Shown here in pieces: positions 37,005 through 48,255 of a stretch of 64,000 nt of DNA. The notes beneath the pieces are model-generated. The model did not search any database and had not been told where the DNA came from. It saw only the letters and a program-made list of their open reading frames with translations. The stretch lies in the NCBI RefSeq assembly GCF_010183535.1, contig NC_071333.1:11902587-11966586 (forward strand), in the 5' to 3' direction. This DNA is from Caenorhabditis remanei. Lineage: Eukaryota; Nematoda; Chromadorea; Rhabditida; Rhabditidae. Made by a program: the position numbers and the translations under genes. The stretch's first letter is position 1. Each line of letters opens with the position of its first letter.

Positions 37005-39163
37005 ATGAAGCGTCCTGTGTTATTGCTATTATATTTATTTGTAGTTGTATACTGTGAAGATTGTGGGTTTACAATTCACAAAATACATTGACTATCTCGG
37101 TGTTTTCAGTTAGAAGTTGCTTCAAACGAGTATCTCGAAGATCCATTGGAAATTATGCCCCGATTGCGGAATATCGTCGCACCGCTCTCACAATGTGTAC
37201 ACAACACTGTATAATGGCAGCTGGAAATGGCCCAGAAGGGGTAAGCTTTCAAGATTTGGTGTGAAATTATAATGTTAATTCTAGGGTTCCATCTGCAAAG
37301 CTTTCACATACGAAGTTGAAAAGCAGTTGTGCAAATTGTATGATAACGACGGTCACAAGGTGAGTTACCTTATTTTGAATGATCTGCAAAACAGTTTTCT
37401 TTCAGATCCCTGCTGTTATTCATCCAATCATTGGAATCGACATTTTCTACAGAACTTCGGATATGGGAGAATGTGCAGGACCCATGAGTGGTCAGCATAT
37501 GAATCCAAACTTTGTCAAGTTGAATAACGGCAAAAATAGTTTGAAAAATACGTTGGACAAGAGTTCAAATTTCAAGATATCTGATCTACCAAATCCTGTG
37601 TAAGTTCTCACTAATAACATCATCTCAGATTTCAACCTGATGCTTGTCATAATTGATACCGTATCCATAACTCTAGAAGAACAACAATTTTTGATTGAGG
37701 TACTGTAAAATTATTGAGTTCGTTTTCAGGAACGACCAGTTCATGCAGAAGACAAAAGCCATGGCTGCTCCAATGTAAGTTTCGGTTATTCTTGCAAAAC
37801 TTCAAGTTTTCAATTTTATTTATTTATAGGGTAAGAATGGAGGACATGGACGAAGTTTTGAGATCAAAGTTGAGAGGAGAAGATGCGCTTGTCCCGATGT
37901 CACAAAAAGATACGGAAGAGAGGAAGGAGTTTGAAAAGACCGGTATGTTATCGTTTCCGTCGTATGTTGAACATGATGTCAATATCTATTTCAAGCGTCG
38001 AGTTCTAAGAATTCCCCATTTACTCGCTCCCACTCATATATGTATTCTAAATAGCCATTTACGAGCCAACAAAAAAAGAAAACATTTTTCTGCAGATGGC
38101 TCATTGAAATGCAAAACATCCAGTGGATATTACGTAGTTGTCGGAAACGAGATCGTTTTGCCGATAAGCGGCGGAGATGTGCGGGTGTATAATGAAGTGG
38201 AGCAGGGAGATTGTGCCAAGTACTGCAGTGAGAACAAAGTGAGAACATGATCATTTATCTTGTCCTCTTTCCCTATGTGTCGGTTGTTTTAGGGTCCCGA
38301 TGGATCCTCCATCAGTTGCCGCTCTTTGAACTATTTCCCCGTGGAGAGGAAGTGCGAGTTGTACGGAATATTGGCAGAACCACATGGTTCAGGAAAACTT
38401 TTAGAGAACGAAAAAGTTATTTACGCAGAAAAGTTCTGTCTACCAGGTAAATAATTATCTGAAACCAAAAAGAGAAATTTCTCATTCTTTTATTTATCTT
38501 GTTTCAGAATCCCCATTCGTTTGTCAAAATGATGAGATCTTCATCCTCCACGTCCAAAAAACCATTTCAAAGCTTCATCGAATTGCAACCAAATCTGCGG
38601 GCTCAATTACCGATTGCTTACGCGTATGCCTGGAGCATGATGATTGCAGGGTAATTAGGCTTCATATTTTCCCCACGCATTGTTCAAAGATCCCACGCCC
38701 TATAATTTCAGAGTTCTGTTTACACATCGTCTTCTAAGAATTGTTACCTTCATAATGTTGATGTTTCCTCTGGAGATTACGCACGTGATTCTGATCGAGA
38801 AACCGTGCTCATTGAGAATGGATGTAGAAGGAAAGGTGTAACTCCAAAGAGGAAAAACAGCCCGTCGCTTTCGGTGAGCGAACAAAAAAAAGAGAAATAC
38901 AAATTCATCACAACCAGCTTTTGTTTTTCAGACAATTCTTGATACTTCCTCGTCTGAGACATCGTCATCTGGTTCCACTGGAGGCTGGTCTGGATGCGAC
39001 TACAAAATTAACGGAGAAACAGTCCGAGTGAGTCGTTGTTCAAACTCCGCCTAATCGTGAAGAGATGCAGTTGCGCTTGAAGTATTAAGAGCCCTTCCAC
39101 ATTTCCTATTTTTTGTAGGTCCGGACAAATGACGACGGCGACATGGAGACCGAAGTTTGCTGA
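37005..39163 (+). CDS. Secreted PAN/apple-domain protein with thrombospondin-like end, 452 aa (paralogue 2)
   Basis: Exons: 37005-37062, 37110-37240, 37285-37359, 37406-37599, 37730-37774, 37830-37942, 38096-38238, 38293-38446, 38508-38650, 38712-38873, 38932-39027 and 39119-39163, all phase-consistent. The signal-peptide exon is 58 bases long in phase 1, exactly as in the upstream paralogue. Three cysteine modules repeat the PAN pattern (CTQHC, CAKYC, CLRVC, ending with IENGC), and the protein closes with a Trp-Ser-Gly-Cys thrombospondin-like end (GGWSGCDYK). Length is within one residue of its neighbour. The Lys/Glu-rich linker between modules 1 and 2 is longer and unlike that of the neighbour. 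Probably an extracellular protein. AATAAA at 39241-39246. Confidence 0.8.
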
Positions 39164-39584
39164 CATGACATATTGAATTAGCGACCACTTTTTTCTGTTA
39201 ATATAATAATGAGAAAACTAATAATATTTTGAAACCTGCTAATAAAGTGAATTAGTGAAAACCTCCAGTCAACATGCTACTTTATTCAATTTTGCAGCAA
39301 TTTTCGGGTGAAACAGTGATTTGAAGGTTTGGTGGAGAAAAAGAAAGGAGAGTAAGGGAAAACAGGAAAAGGGAAAGCAGAGGAAAGAATGATAGATTGA
39401 TAGACTGTTTCCTTAAAACTGATGTTGATGAGATCCGCCAAAACGTTGACAGATATGATGATGGAATTGTGCTGTCAAAACCGGTAGAGAAGTTCAAACT
39501 ACAATCGGGAGAAGAAAGGATAATTTATCGGAGAAGAGTTCATTGGAGAGATAGGTCGAGAGAAGTTGAACTTGAACAGCTGCT

Positions 39585-40930
39585 TTATGGAAGATTGATT
39601 GGTCCGAAAGTGTTGATCGGCAAGCGTTCTTGAGCCTTCTCCTGGAAATGAGTGATATGAGTGCTATGTATTGAATTCTCTTCTTTCTTCCTTTTTGAAA
39701 TAAGAAAAACGTGCGGGTTTAGTTTCCATTTGATCGATGGTGTCAGAAGTGACTTACGAGCTCATCTTTTTGGTGCGTGATGCTCAGAAAACTATTGAAA
39801 AAGGAGCGAAAAGGTTCTCCATCTTTTCTCTTCTTTTTTGCAAAATCTTTTTGCATTTCCATGTACAACTTTTAGTGTTCTGTGGTGTACGGAAAGTTTG
39901 AAATAAATGAAAGCGGAAGTTCTTCTTCTTTTTGAACTCAATCACATATACTTGAACAGAACTCAAATCCAATTGAATTCAATTCACTGAGAGTTTTTTT
40001 TTCTTCCGGGGGTTTGGGAGAAAAATTTCAATTCAAATGTGATGTCTGAGGAAAATTGAATTGCAAGCGTTTTTATACGTCACAAAAACCGGAAGCTGTG
40101 TATATAAAACTAACCTTCTTGATGTAAACCATTGAACGGAAGACAAAGTAGATGATGACTCCGAGAATGAGAAGGCACAAGAGTACCATCAAGGCGAGAA
40201 GCTCATTGCGGAGAGCACTTGCCTCTGTAATATTATCAGGTTCCATTGTACCATTTTTGAAAGTTTCCATTAATTTTGTTGGCGCAGCGGTCAGAATAGT
40301 TTGAGGGGTTGTCATTTTTGAAGAAACCGCAGGAGTTGTAGAAATACGAGAGGTTGGAGAGGCAATACGCATCAACGTCTTTTGTGTTATACGGACTCGA
40401 GACATCAGGGAGAGGTGATTAAGGGGGTAGGTGAGAGGGCCACTCTATCTTCTCTCTTTAGTTGAAAAGCTATTGAGTGAAGATCAATGAAAAAATATAA
40501 TAGAGGAGGAAGGAAAGGAATCTTGTTTTTCATTTTGCTCTTTTTCTTCCGCCTGTTGGCACGGAAACATATGACGGAAGAAGAGATGGAAAAGATGAAG
40601 AAAAGCTATTTGTAAGAAAAACAATGAGTGCTCACCGTTTCCGTTCTTGACGAAGTTAAAATTCATCATTTCTTCCTGGGCGTCCGGGTGATCAACCATG
40701 TCGAAGAGCTGAAACGATTTTGTTTGAAAAACTGAGAATGTCAGAAATGATAGATTGAGTATTCAGAAATTTGATATTAAATGAATTCTCACACTTTGAG
40801 ATATTGTGAGAATTCAGCTTCGGAAGTTCTCTTATTTTTTTGCTGAACTATAGATGGAAAACAAAAGCTGTGTTGTTCTATTTCAAGAGTTCACTTCCTC
40901 AGTGATACTTACTTTAAAATATTCAAACAT
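39585..40930 (-). CDS. Single-pass membrane microprotein, 85 aa (long N-terminal variant 115 aa)
   Basis: Minus-strand exons: 40930-40913, 40708-40636, 40224-40115 and 39641-39585, giving 85 residues. The acidic N-terminus (MVDHPDAQEEMM) is followed by one strong membrane helix (LLALMVLLCLLILGVIIYFVF), then a basic stop-transfer (RSMVYIKK) and a short tail ending in PINTFGPINLP. An alternative form starts at ATG 40405 in an exon that runs straight into the 40224-40115 exon. It has a Thr/Ser-rich, possibly glycosylated N-terminus and totals 115 residues. No signal peptide, so the helix may act as a signal anchor. The shape recalls KCNE-type channel accessory subunits, but no KCNE motif is visible, so no function is assigned. 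The polyadenylation signal is at 39286-39281 (minus), overlapping the 3' end of the convergent PAN gene. Confidence 0.7.
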
Positions 40931-42161
40931 AGCTGAAATACACAAGTCAGGAGTAACACACCGAATGATAACCATTTTCTGAATGTTATGTGACTGCTTC
41001 TGGCAGCTCATACAGAAGTATTATCCGGGTCATGGATCGACACCGATTAACAAAATTGAAGATTACAGACTTATCTGCATTTAGTTCTGATGAACACACG
41101 TCAGCAAAGAATTTGGGATACTTAAACTAACTCACCACCGGTGACTGCATCATTTTGAATATTTACGCGTCAGAAGGGTAACAGATAAATACTTATAAAT
41201 GACCAAAACTGGATGTTTACTGCAGCTCTTCACAAAATGAGCGAACAAAAAAGAAGTTGTTGCGCAGGGGGGCTGAGCCAAGCGACGGAGACGTGAAGGA
41301 GGAGGCTGGCCTCTCGTTGTGAGGAGCTACGAAGAAGAAGAAGAGGCGGGCAGAGCTGCCACAGTTCAGGGCAATTTTAGGACGAATTTATGGGAAATTC
41401 GGATTGATGGAAACGAAAAGAGACAAAAAAACATAAATGTAGGGAAAGAACAAGACACGTTTCATCATTCTGATGGTGGCTTGTAATGTTGTTTCCCCGT
41501 TCAAAAATGACTCATAGAATATTAATGGGGAGAGTCTACTTGTTTTGTTTCCAACTGTTCTACATATCCGGAATCTCGTGCAACTGAGTATACTTCTTGC
41601 ATGATATTACTTTTTATCGGTTTCTTTTCGCTCCATATATTTTTCTGAGGTCATGGAAAGGAGGTAGGTGCATCTATTAGTCGCTTTCCGCTTACACTAA
41701 ATAAATCATAAGAAGTATAGTGAGTTCCACATGACCTGATGCACCAGGGTGGTGTGTAAAACGAAAAGAGGAAGGAACTGAAAGTGAAACAAAAGGAAAC
41801 AGTACAAACAGAGGTGTTGAAACAGGGCCTCATAAAAATGACTCGTAAATTTTCTTTTTCTTTTTCAATTTGATGTGATTCATGTTTTGTTGTGAGAATT
41901 CAGGAAAAAATAATGGGGGAAAATCAAAATCAGAATATATTAAAATGCCAGAATGTAGCGCTTTAGTGATGACAAATATAGATCTATTAGATGTAGCTAC
42001 ATGTTCGCCTGTGACTCAATCAGATGTGAATTTCTGGTATGAACAATACATTGATACATTAACTAACATTTTTGTAAATGTTTGATCATGGGGAAAATGA
42101 TTAAATTGAAAGAATATGGATTTCAAAAAACAGTACTTCCTATAGAACGAGATTATATAAT

Positions 42162-42404
42162 CACGATAATTCAATCGTAACCTATGCAAACGCGCTTTGT
42201 TGAGACTACATTTTGGTAATATTTTTTGACGCCTAAATTTCACTTTTTTGATATTTTTTGTTTTTTCAAAAAATTGGCCTTTCTCGATTATATTTCTCCT
42301 TAAAACTATTTCTTGTCAAAGTTTTTCAGCTAGAACAAAAAAATTTAGGTAAGCGATTTTTCTCAAAAGAGCGAGTTTGCATAGGTTCACTTTGAATTAC
42401 CGTG
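42162..42404. repeat. Foldback/MITE-like element with about 40-base inverted ends
   Basis: The left end (42162-42207) and the reverse complement of the right end (about 42360-42404) share TAATTCAA, the exact block AACCTATGCAAAC and CGCT-TTTGAGA in order. The 150-base centre is very T-rich and non-coding. No transposase is present. This is the layout of a short non-autonomous DNA transposon remnant. Confidence 0.65.
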
Positions 42405-43975
42405 TATAATGTTTAGTTTGAAAATTGATAAAACCCAGTCATATGAGTTTCGTCAACTCAAAAAACACCGATTAGTTTAAAACGAGCCACCGGTACATCT
42501 GTTTGAATTACTTCTTTTTTTCTGATGTTTGTTTTTCCATACATTTTTTTTCTTAGAGTTAGTTTTCTTCAAAAAGAAACAAGTTGGTAAAGAACAAACA
42601 GAAATGCAATGTTGTCTTTTCTGGAAGAAACTTATATGTTGCCAATAAATATATGCAGATATTCACGCATGGCAGCGTGAGTCGTTTTTTTCTCGAGTAG
42701 TGGTCTTCGGGCTCTTGTTTCTTGCTCTTGCTGCTCATTTTGTCATTGTGAGAACCTTGGATTACCAACATCTTTTTTTCAACAAAATGGGGTGATGTTC
42801 GGTTGAGAGCTGTGAGCTCTGGCGTTCAATTTTTAGAAGACTTCCGTTGAACCACAAAGACAAAACGCATTTCAAAGAATATTTTAACATCTTGGACTAC
42901 TATGCAAGCGGACAAAGAGGCCAAGTCATGAATCAAACATTTTTCCAAAACAAGAAAAGGTTCTCTTTTATTCTTGAACAACCAAACGGAGCAAACGAAC
43001 TTTTCAGGAAAAGTCAGGAAATGTGAAGATGTCGGTTGACGTTTTTTCTTCTTTTTGCTTTGTCTGGCTCCTATCGATTTGAGCTTTTGGATGGACACAA
43101 AAACAGCATACTTGAGAAAAAAAGGAGAAAAAAAATAGCGGAGCAATTCAAAAGCTCCGGCGGAAATTAGGGGTCGTGCCGTTGCTTCTCAATTTTCTAT
43201 CCCAAGAAAGAGGAATGTAATCCTATTTGCAACATTAATCCATCAATTTTTGACCTTGGGTCTCATTAGCGAGCTCATTTTCTAAATGGGAAACTGGCAC
43301 AAAAACTACGTGAAAGTAGATTAGCGAAAAGAGATGGAAAGAGCAAAAAGTGGATTTAAAACTGAAACAAGGGGAGGATGCCAATGTGACCGGATCACAT
43401 GTAATTAGATATGTTTGACATGGAATTCTGGATGAACATAGCACGCCTCGATGTGGTATTTTAGTAGAGAAGGATGGAATAATAAACGAAGAAATGAAAA
43501 CGAATACTGATTGAGTTTCACTAAAGTTTCAGATGAACGGATGTATAACTTTTTTGGTTTCATTTTCATTAGAGAACAAAGTCTCTTATTCTTTCACAAA
43601 AAGGAACCCGAGATAGCTAAAAAGCTGAAAAAGGGATGCGAAACATGGGACACTGGCTAGCTCTCTAGCTTTGTTCCAGAAGAAAGAAGAAAAGAATAGA
43701 AAAAACAGAATTCCTCGTCTCGGAGAAAATAAGGTTGAGTCAGTGCTCTCACATCTATCTATAAATATTTTTCTGAGAAATGTATGTTTAATTCATAGTG
43801 GTTCTTGGTCAAAATCTGTCACAAACCTACGATAGTTTTCTCAATTGTTGAAAATAAACCAAAAATCCACTCATTTATTTGAGTTATAGTCTAACTCCAT
43901 CTCAGGAATTCATGTTATGTCTTTTGTTTAGAAAAATATCTAATGGGGCTATTCACGACCAGTAAAAAGTTTTTT

Positions 43976-44043
43976 CCTCGATTCATTTACCCGAAAAACA
44001 CGGCGAAAAACGGAAAAACTGTTTTTCGGTAAATGAATCGAGG
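43976..44043. repeat. Hairpin-forming inverted repeat
   Basis: The left arm CCTCGATTCATTTACCCGAA and the right arm TTCGGTAAATGAATCGAGG pair almost perfectly over about 23 bases, with one extra base, around a 21-base loop. Weaker pairing continues outwards for another 15-20 bases on each side. It probably is a small foldback element or processed-hairpin locus. Confidence 0.65.
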
Positions 44044-46071
44044 GATAAAAAAATTTTTCCGGAGGTGCCATTTTTCTAAACAGAAGCATAGCATGAATGC
44101 CTGAGATGCAGTTAGATTATAACTTGAATTAAAGAGCGGAGTTCGTTTCATTTTCAAGGATAGAAAAACTAAAAAGTGAAGAAAACAATATGATTTTCAA
44201 ATTGAGGCAAAGTTTTTACAAGTTAATTTTTAAGCATGTGGAACTTCTGTGAGAAATAGTTGCATCTGCCTAAAAAGGTAGAATTGTTATTTTGAGATCA
44301 TCGTGAGTATTGTACACTTGTTTTCAATAAAAGACGCTGTCTAATTTTCTATTCAATTTTCTAATTTTTCAAAATCAGTTTGACCTGATATCATTATGCT
44401 ATTTCATAGAACCATGATAAAACATACCCGCATCTCCATTTCTTGGTGAAGAATATGTTTCTAGAAGCGGTTATGTCAAGCTATTACACACTTCTCAAGA
44501 GAACCGTTTGATGTATATGTTATGGTTCACTGAATCCACGAGGGAAAGAATTTGTCGAAAAACATTTGGTTCTCGAAAGAAAAAAAAATTGAAAATTGAC
44601 AAGTAACCTTGGGTAATACTAAAGAAGTCAAATTGTTGTGTATATGTGAAGTGGTTGAAATTCTAAGAAATGAAAAAAAGAGGAAAACTCACGTTAAACT
44701 CCATATCCACGAAGTGAGCTGGATCGAAGACATTCATAAACCGTTGGGAATGACCAAGTAAGTTTCAAAAAGTGAAGTGAATCGTGTAAATCAAAGTTGA
44801 ATGTGGCAATCGTTTCTACCGAAATTTGTGGATTGGGTGGAAAATATAGAAATAAACAAACAAACTTAGCAATAATGCATTTTGTGGAAAGAGAGACACC
44901 GATTTGTAAATGTGGGTGCGAATACAATAAATGGCGTGCGCGAATATAGAGAGGGGTATAGCGGTCTGGTTTTTGTTATGAGGAGAAAATATAAAAAACT
45001 GGAGATGAGAAGAAGACGAAGAAGATCACTTCATCAGAAATTGGTGTGAAGGGGATTCATAAGAACTTCAAGTGGTATCCAATCTAAAAACAAAAAGAAT
45101 TGTATAAGAAAAGATAGATTTTCTAGAGAAGACAAGGCTTATGTAACACCCCGAAGTAGCTCATTTGAGAAGTATGTATATCAAAACAAAATTTGTTTGT
45201 CTTTTCATTTGTTGTTCCTCTTCTCACTGACCCCCCGCGCGGATTATAATTTGGTGCGGGCGGCACTTGTTCTTGACGGAGTAATGCGATGCTGAGACGG
45301 CTCATTAGAGAATTTTCCGGAGGACAAGTAGAAGTAAGACACAACAAATTGCCAGGAAAATGGAGTGAACGGAGGACGTTTTGAAAGTCTGTTCGTCACA
45401 AAATGTTGTGTTATAATGTGGTAGAAAATTTAGAAGATATATGAACGCAGATCTGAAACATAAATTTAAATTCTTGAATTGCTAATCGTTGAAACTTGGC
45501 TTTCAGAACTCTGAACAGAAATTAAGAATTCATAAAAAACCAATTCATAGTTGTTTTCGGAAGTTTTCTTCTCTAAGCAAAAATTGGTTGAAGTTCTTAT
45601 TTATTTATCGAAAACCACAAACACAATAAGGGTACATCCGATTAAATATATCATCATGGTACAATCTCGAAAATTATGAATCATGGAGACAAACTAAATG
45701 AAAAAAAAGAACATTCCCGCGAAGTCACAACACCAATGCGGCGGGAAATTGCATACCTATAAGATTCAAAGCGAATGAGAGAGAGAGGGAAAATGACTGT
45801 AAACGGTTTTACAAGAGAAAAAAAAGAAAGAGAATAGAAAATGAGAGTGGGGCATTGCGAGAATTTCTTTTTTTGGCTACCACATGTGTTCTGTTGTTTT
45901 GGGTATGATGGTGGTTACAACTAAACATTCAGATATATGAGAGAGTAACTGAAATTGTAGTAAGTGTGATGGGGGAGTGGTGGAGAAGAAGCGAGACCAT
46001 AAGTAAAAGATGAATCCGAAAAAAAACGCCTAATGATGATTAATTGGTTTTCAATTGTTGAGCACATTTTC

Positions 46072-48255
46072 TTATTCGTCATCTCCCTTTTTCTCTTGTG
46101 GGTGTTCGTCGACTTCGGCAGACTCTTTATGATCCTCAAGAAGAGGAGCGATTGTTGTCAGCTCTTTACCTTCAACCAACTCTTGGGCGGCTCTTTCCTC
46201 TTTTCTGAAAATGGATCATATCATTTATGATTGACGGAGAAATACACATACTTCTTGTTAAACATGTATACTCCACCTCCGACCAATGCCGAGAAGAGTA
46301 ATCCACCGATAGCCACAGGGATGAAGCCGAATCCACTGCCAGCTTTCTTCATCTTCTGAAAAACGTTGTTTCATTGCGTCAACTGAAATGTATGTTTTAC
46401 CTTGCTCTTCACAGCCATTGTGGTAGTTCTGGAAAGCTCGGCTGGTGCCTCGGTAGCGGCGTGTTTAGACTCTGAGAAGAACGCTTCATCAGCTCCAGCT
46501 CCCTCGTCATCATCATCCTCATCAGAATCTGGTGGTCCAGAGAACAAAGTCTTCTTGGTTCCTCCAACGGACTTCTCAGAAGAAGATTCAGATGAAGAGT
46601 CAGATTCAGAAGTGGATTTCTCATCAGTCTTTGAGCTGGATTTAGATGTGGACTTGCTGTCGTCATCCTCCTTGGAATCATCATTTTCCTCACTCTCTTC
46701 CTTCTTATTCTTCTTCTCCTTCTTATCCTTCTTGTCCTTCTTGTCCTCCTTCTTTGGTTTCTCAGTTGATTCCTCAGATTCTAGTGTTGATTCAGAAGAC
46801 TGTGGCTCTTCACTGGTTTCTGGAGATGACTCCTCAGTGGATGGTTCTGGAGTAGTAGTGACCTTATCCTTCTTGTGGGCCTTCTTGGAGTCCTTTTTGG
46901 CCGATGTAGAAGCTTCAGTGGTTGTGGTGGTTGATTTTGGAGCCTTGGTGGCCTTGGCAGCCTTTGTGGTAGTCTCCTCTTCCTCACTTTCCTCAGTGGT
47001 TTCAGAAGTCTCCGAGCTAGAGGTAGTGGCTTCATCGGATGATTCAGTAGACTTCACTTCCTCAGTCGATGCTTCGGTGCTCTCTTCTTTTGTAGCTTCA
47101 GTGGATTTTGGCTCCTCTTCTGCCGAGACTTCAGATGATGATGTTGTAGACTCCTCGTTTGATACATTTCCAGATTCTTCTTCCGTCGTCTTGTTCTCTT
47201 CAGACGATGGGGTTTCTGTCTCGGCACTTTCAGGAGCGGCTGTTGTGGTAGTCTTTGCAGCCTTTTTCGACTCAGCCTTCTTCTTGTCAACCTTCTTTGT
47301 GGTTTTCGGCTCTTCAGTGGTAGTTGTTGGTTGGGATTTGGTTGATTTCTTCTTGTGAGCTTTCACGGTGGTCTTCACGGTGGCATCTTCCGGCGATTCG
47401 TCCGATGCTGTTGGCTCCTCAGAGTCCTCGGAGGCTGGTGTTGTTCTGAAAATATAAATTGAGTTACACTATGTGACAATTGTGAAAACATACGTCTTCA
47501 AATGCCGACGAGCACGAGTGAGCAGGCAATTCTTATTTTCCTGACAACAACATCCTCCCTAAAAAAAATAAATTGTCGAATGTAAAGAATTTTTTGAAAG
47601 CTTACGAGGACTGTGTCGGAGCACTGGGGCATATTCGAGCACTCGGACTTTGTGAGGCATTTCTCGATTAGCCCGATCTGAAACGGTGTTATATTACCCT
47701 GCAACGTAGAACGCTACCACCGGTTTCACTTGCTACGATCCACTTAATTTGTAGTTTCACTCCGACTTTTGAAATTCAGTGAACCGAGAAACTGACTGAC
47801 ATTTGTTTCAAAAGACTATGTATACATGCCTTATAGGATAATTACATAGCGCTCCGGTCTACTACTACACTAAAACCATTTGTTGTTCTCAATTATTTTG
47901 ATTGGGGTCGGAAGTGGGAGTAAACAATAGAAAAGGAAAAGAGCAATTGATGGAGGGTTGTGGTTACCGCAAATTTTCAGATTAGAGGAAAGGGATTGAC
48001 TTACCTCCGTAACTTTCCTGAGTCCGCTTTGGCAGTGGAACTTCTGAAAAATAAAATTGCAAAATTGTTAGCAATATGTTAGTTGTAGTGCAAAAAACTG
48101 ATAAGGGAATTATTGTTTCGGAACGTGTAATCACGTTAGAAAGGGTACTTTGGTCATGGAAAGTATGTTTTAATGTTTGTTGCTAAAAAAAATAAAAGGT
48201 TACTTACTGAGTAGGCGACGTTCGCAAGGATGAGAAGAATAACTAAAAGTCTCAT
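46072..48255 (-). CDS. Secreted/type I membrane Ser-Thr-Glu-Lys-rich mucin-like protein, 501 aa
   Basis: Minus-strand exons: 48255-48208, 48043-48005, 47677-47606, 47558-47494, 47445-46401, 46355-46252 and 46204-46072. The first exon is a signal peptide (MRLLVILLILANVAYS). About 55 residues of Cys-rich ectodomain follow (CLTKSECSNMPQC, GGCCCQENKNC). Then comes a 340-residue low-complexity region of Ser, Thr, Glu and Lys, expected to carry O-glycans and strong alternating charge. A Gly-rich membrane helix (FIPVAIGGLLFSALVGGGVY) and an acidic cytoplasmic tail of about 50 residues end the protein. No catalytic domain. The likely role is at the epithelial or cuticle surface. The opposite strand has a long open frame only because of the repeat composition. 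Confidence 0.8.

Larger units (their letters stand above)
40931..46071. other. Gene-poor 5.1 kb region
   Basis: No exon chain could be assembled on either strand. A purine-rich GC block at 41240-41360 probably belongs to the promoter of the microprotein gene. Two foldback elements lie at 42162-42404 and about 43960-44060. The 3' UTR of the minus-strand mucin-like gene is at the right end, with a possible AATAAA (minus) at 45605-45600. Confidence 0.4.

Noticed and set aside
39397..39633. Plus-strand open frame of 78 codons with plausible amino acid composition
   Set aside because: It is antisense to the last exon of the minus-strand membrane microprotein, has no ATG start, and no splice partner was found on the plus strand.
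45123..45347. Minus-strand frame of 74 codons
   Set aside because: No supporting splice or polyadenylation signals, and the composition changes abruptly along the frame.
46402..47358. Plus-strand open frame of 318 codons rich in Ser, Val and Asp
   Set aside because: It is the reverse complement of the repetitive Ser/Thr/Glu/Lys stalk of the minus-strand mucin-like gene. The minus-strand frame has a signal peptide, consistent introns and a membrane segment.
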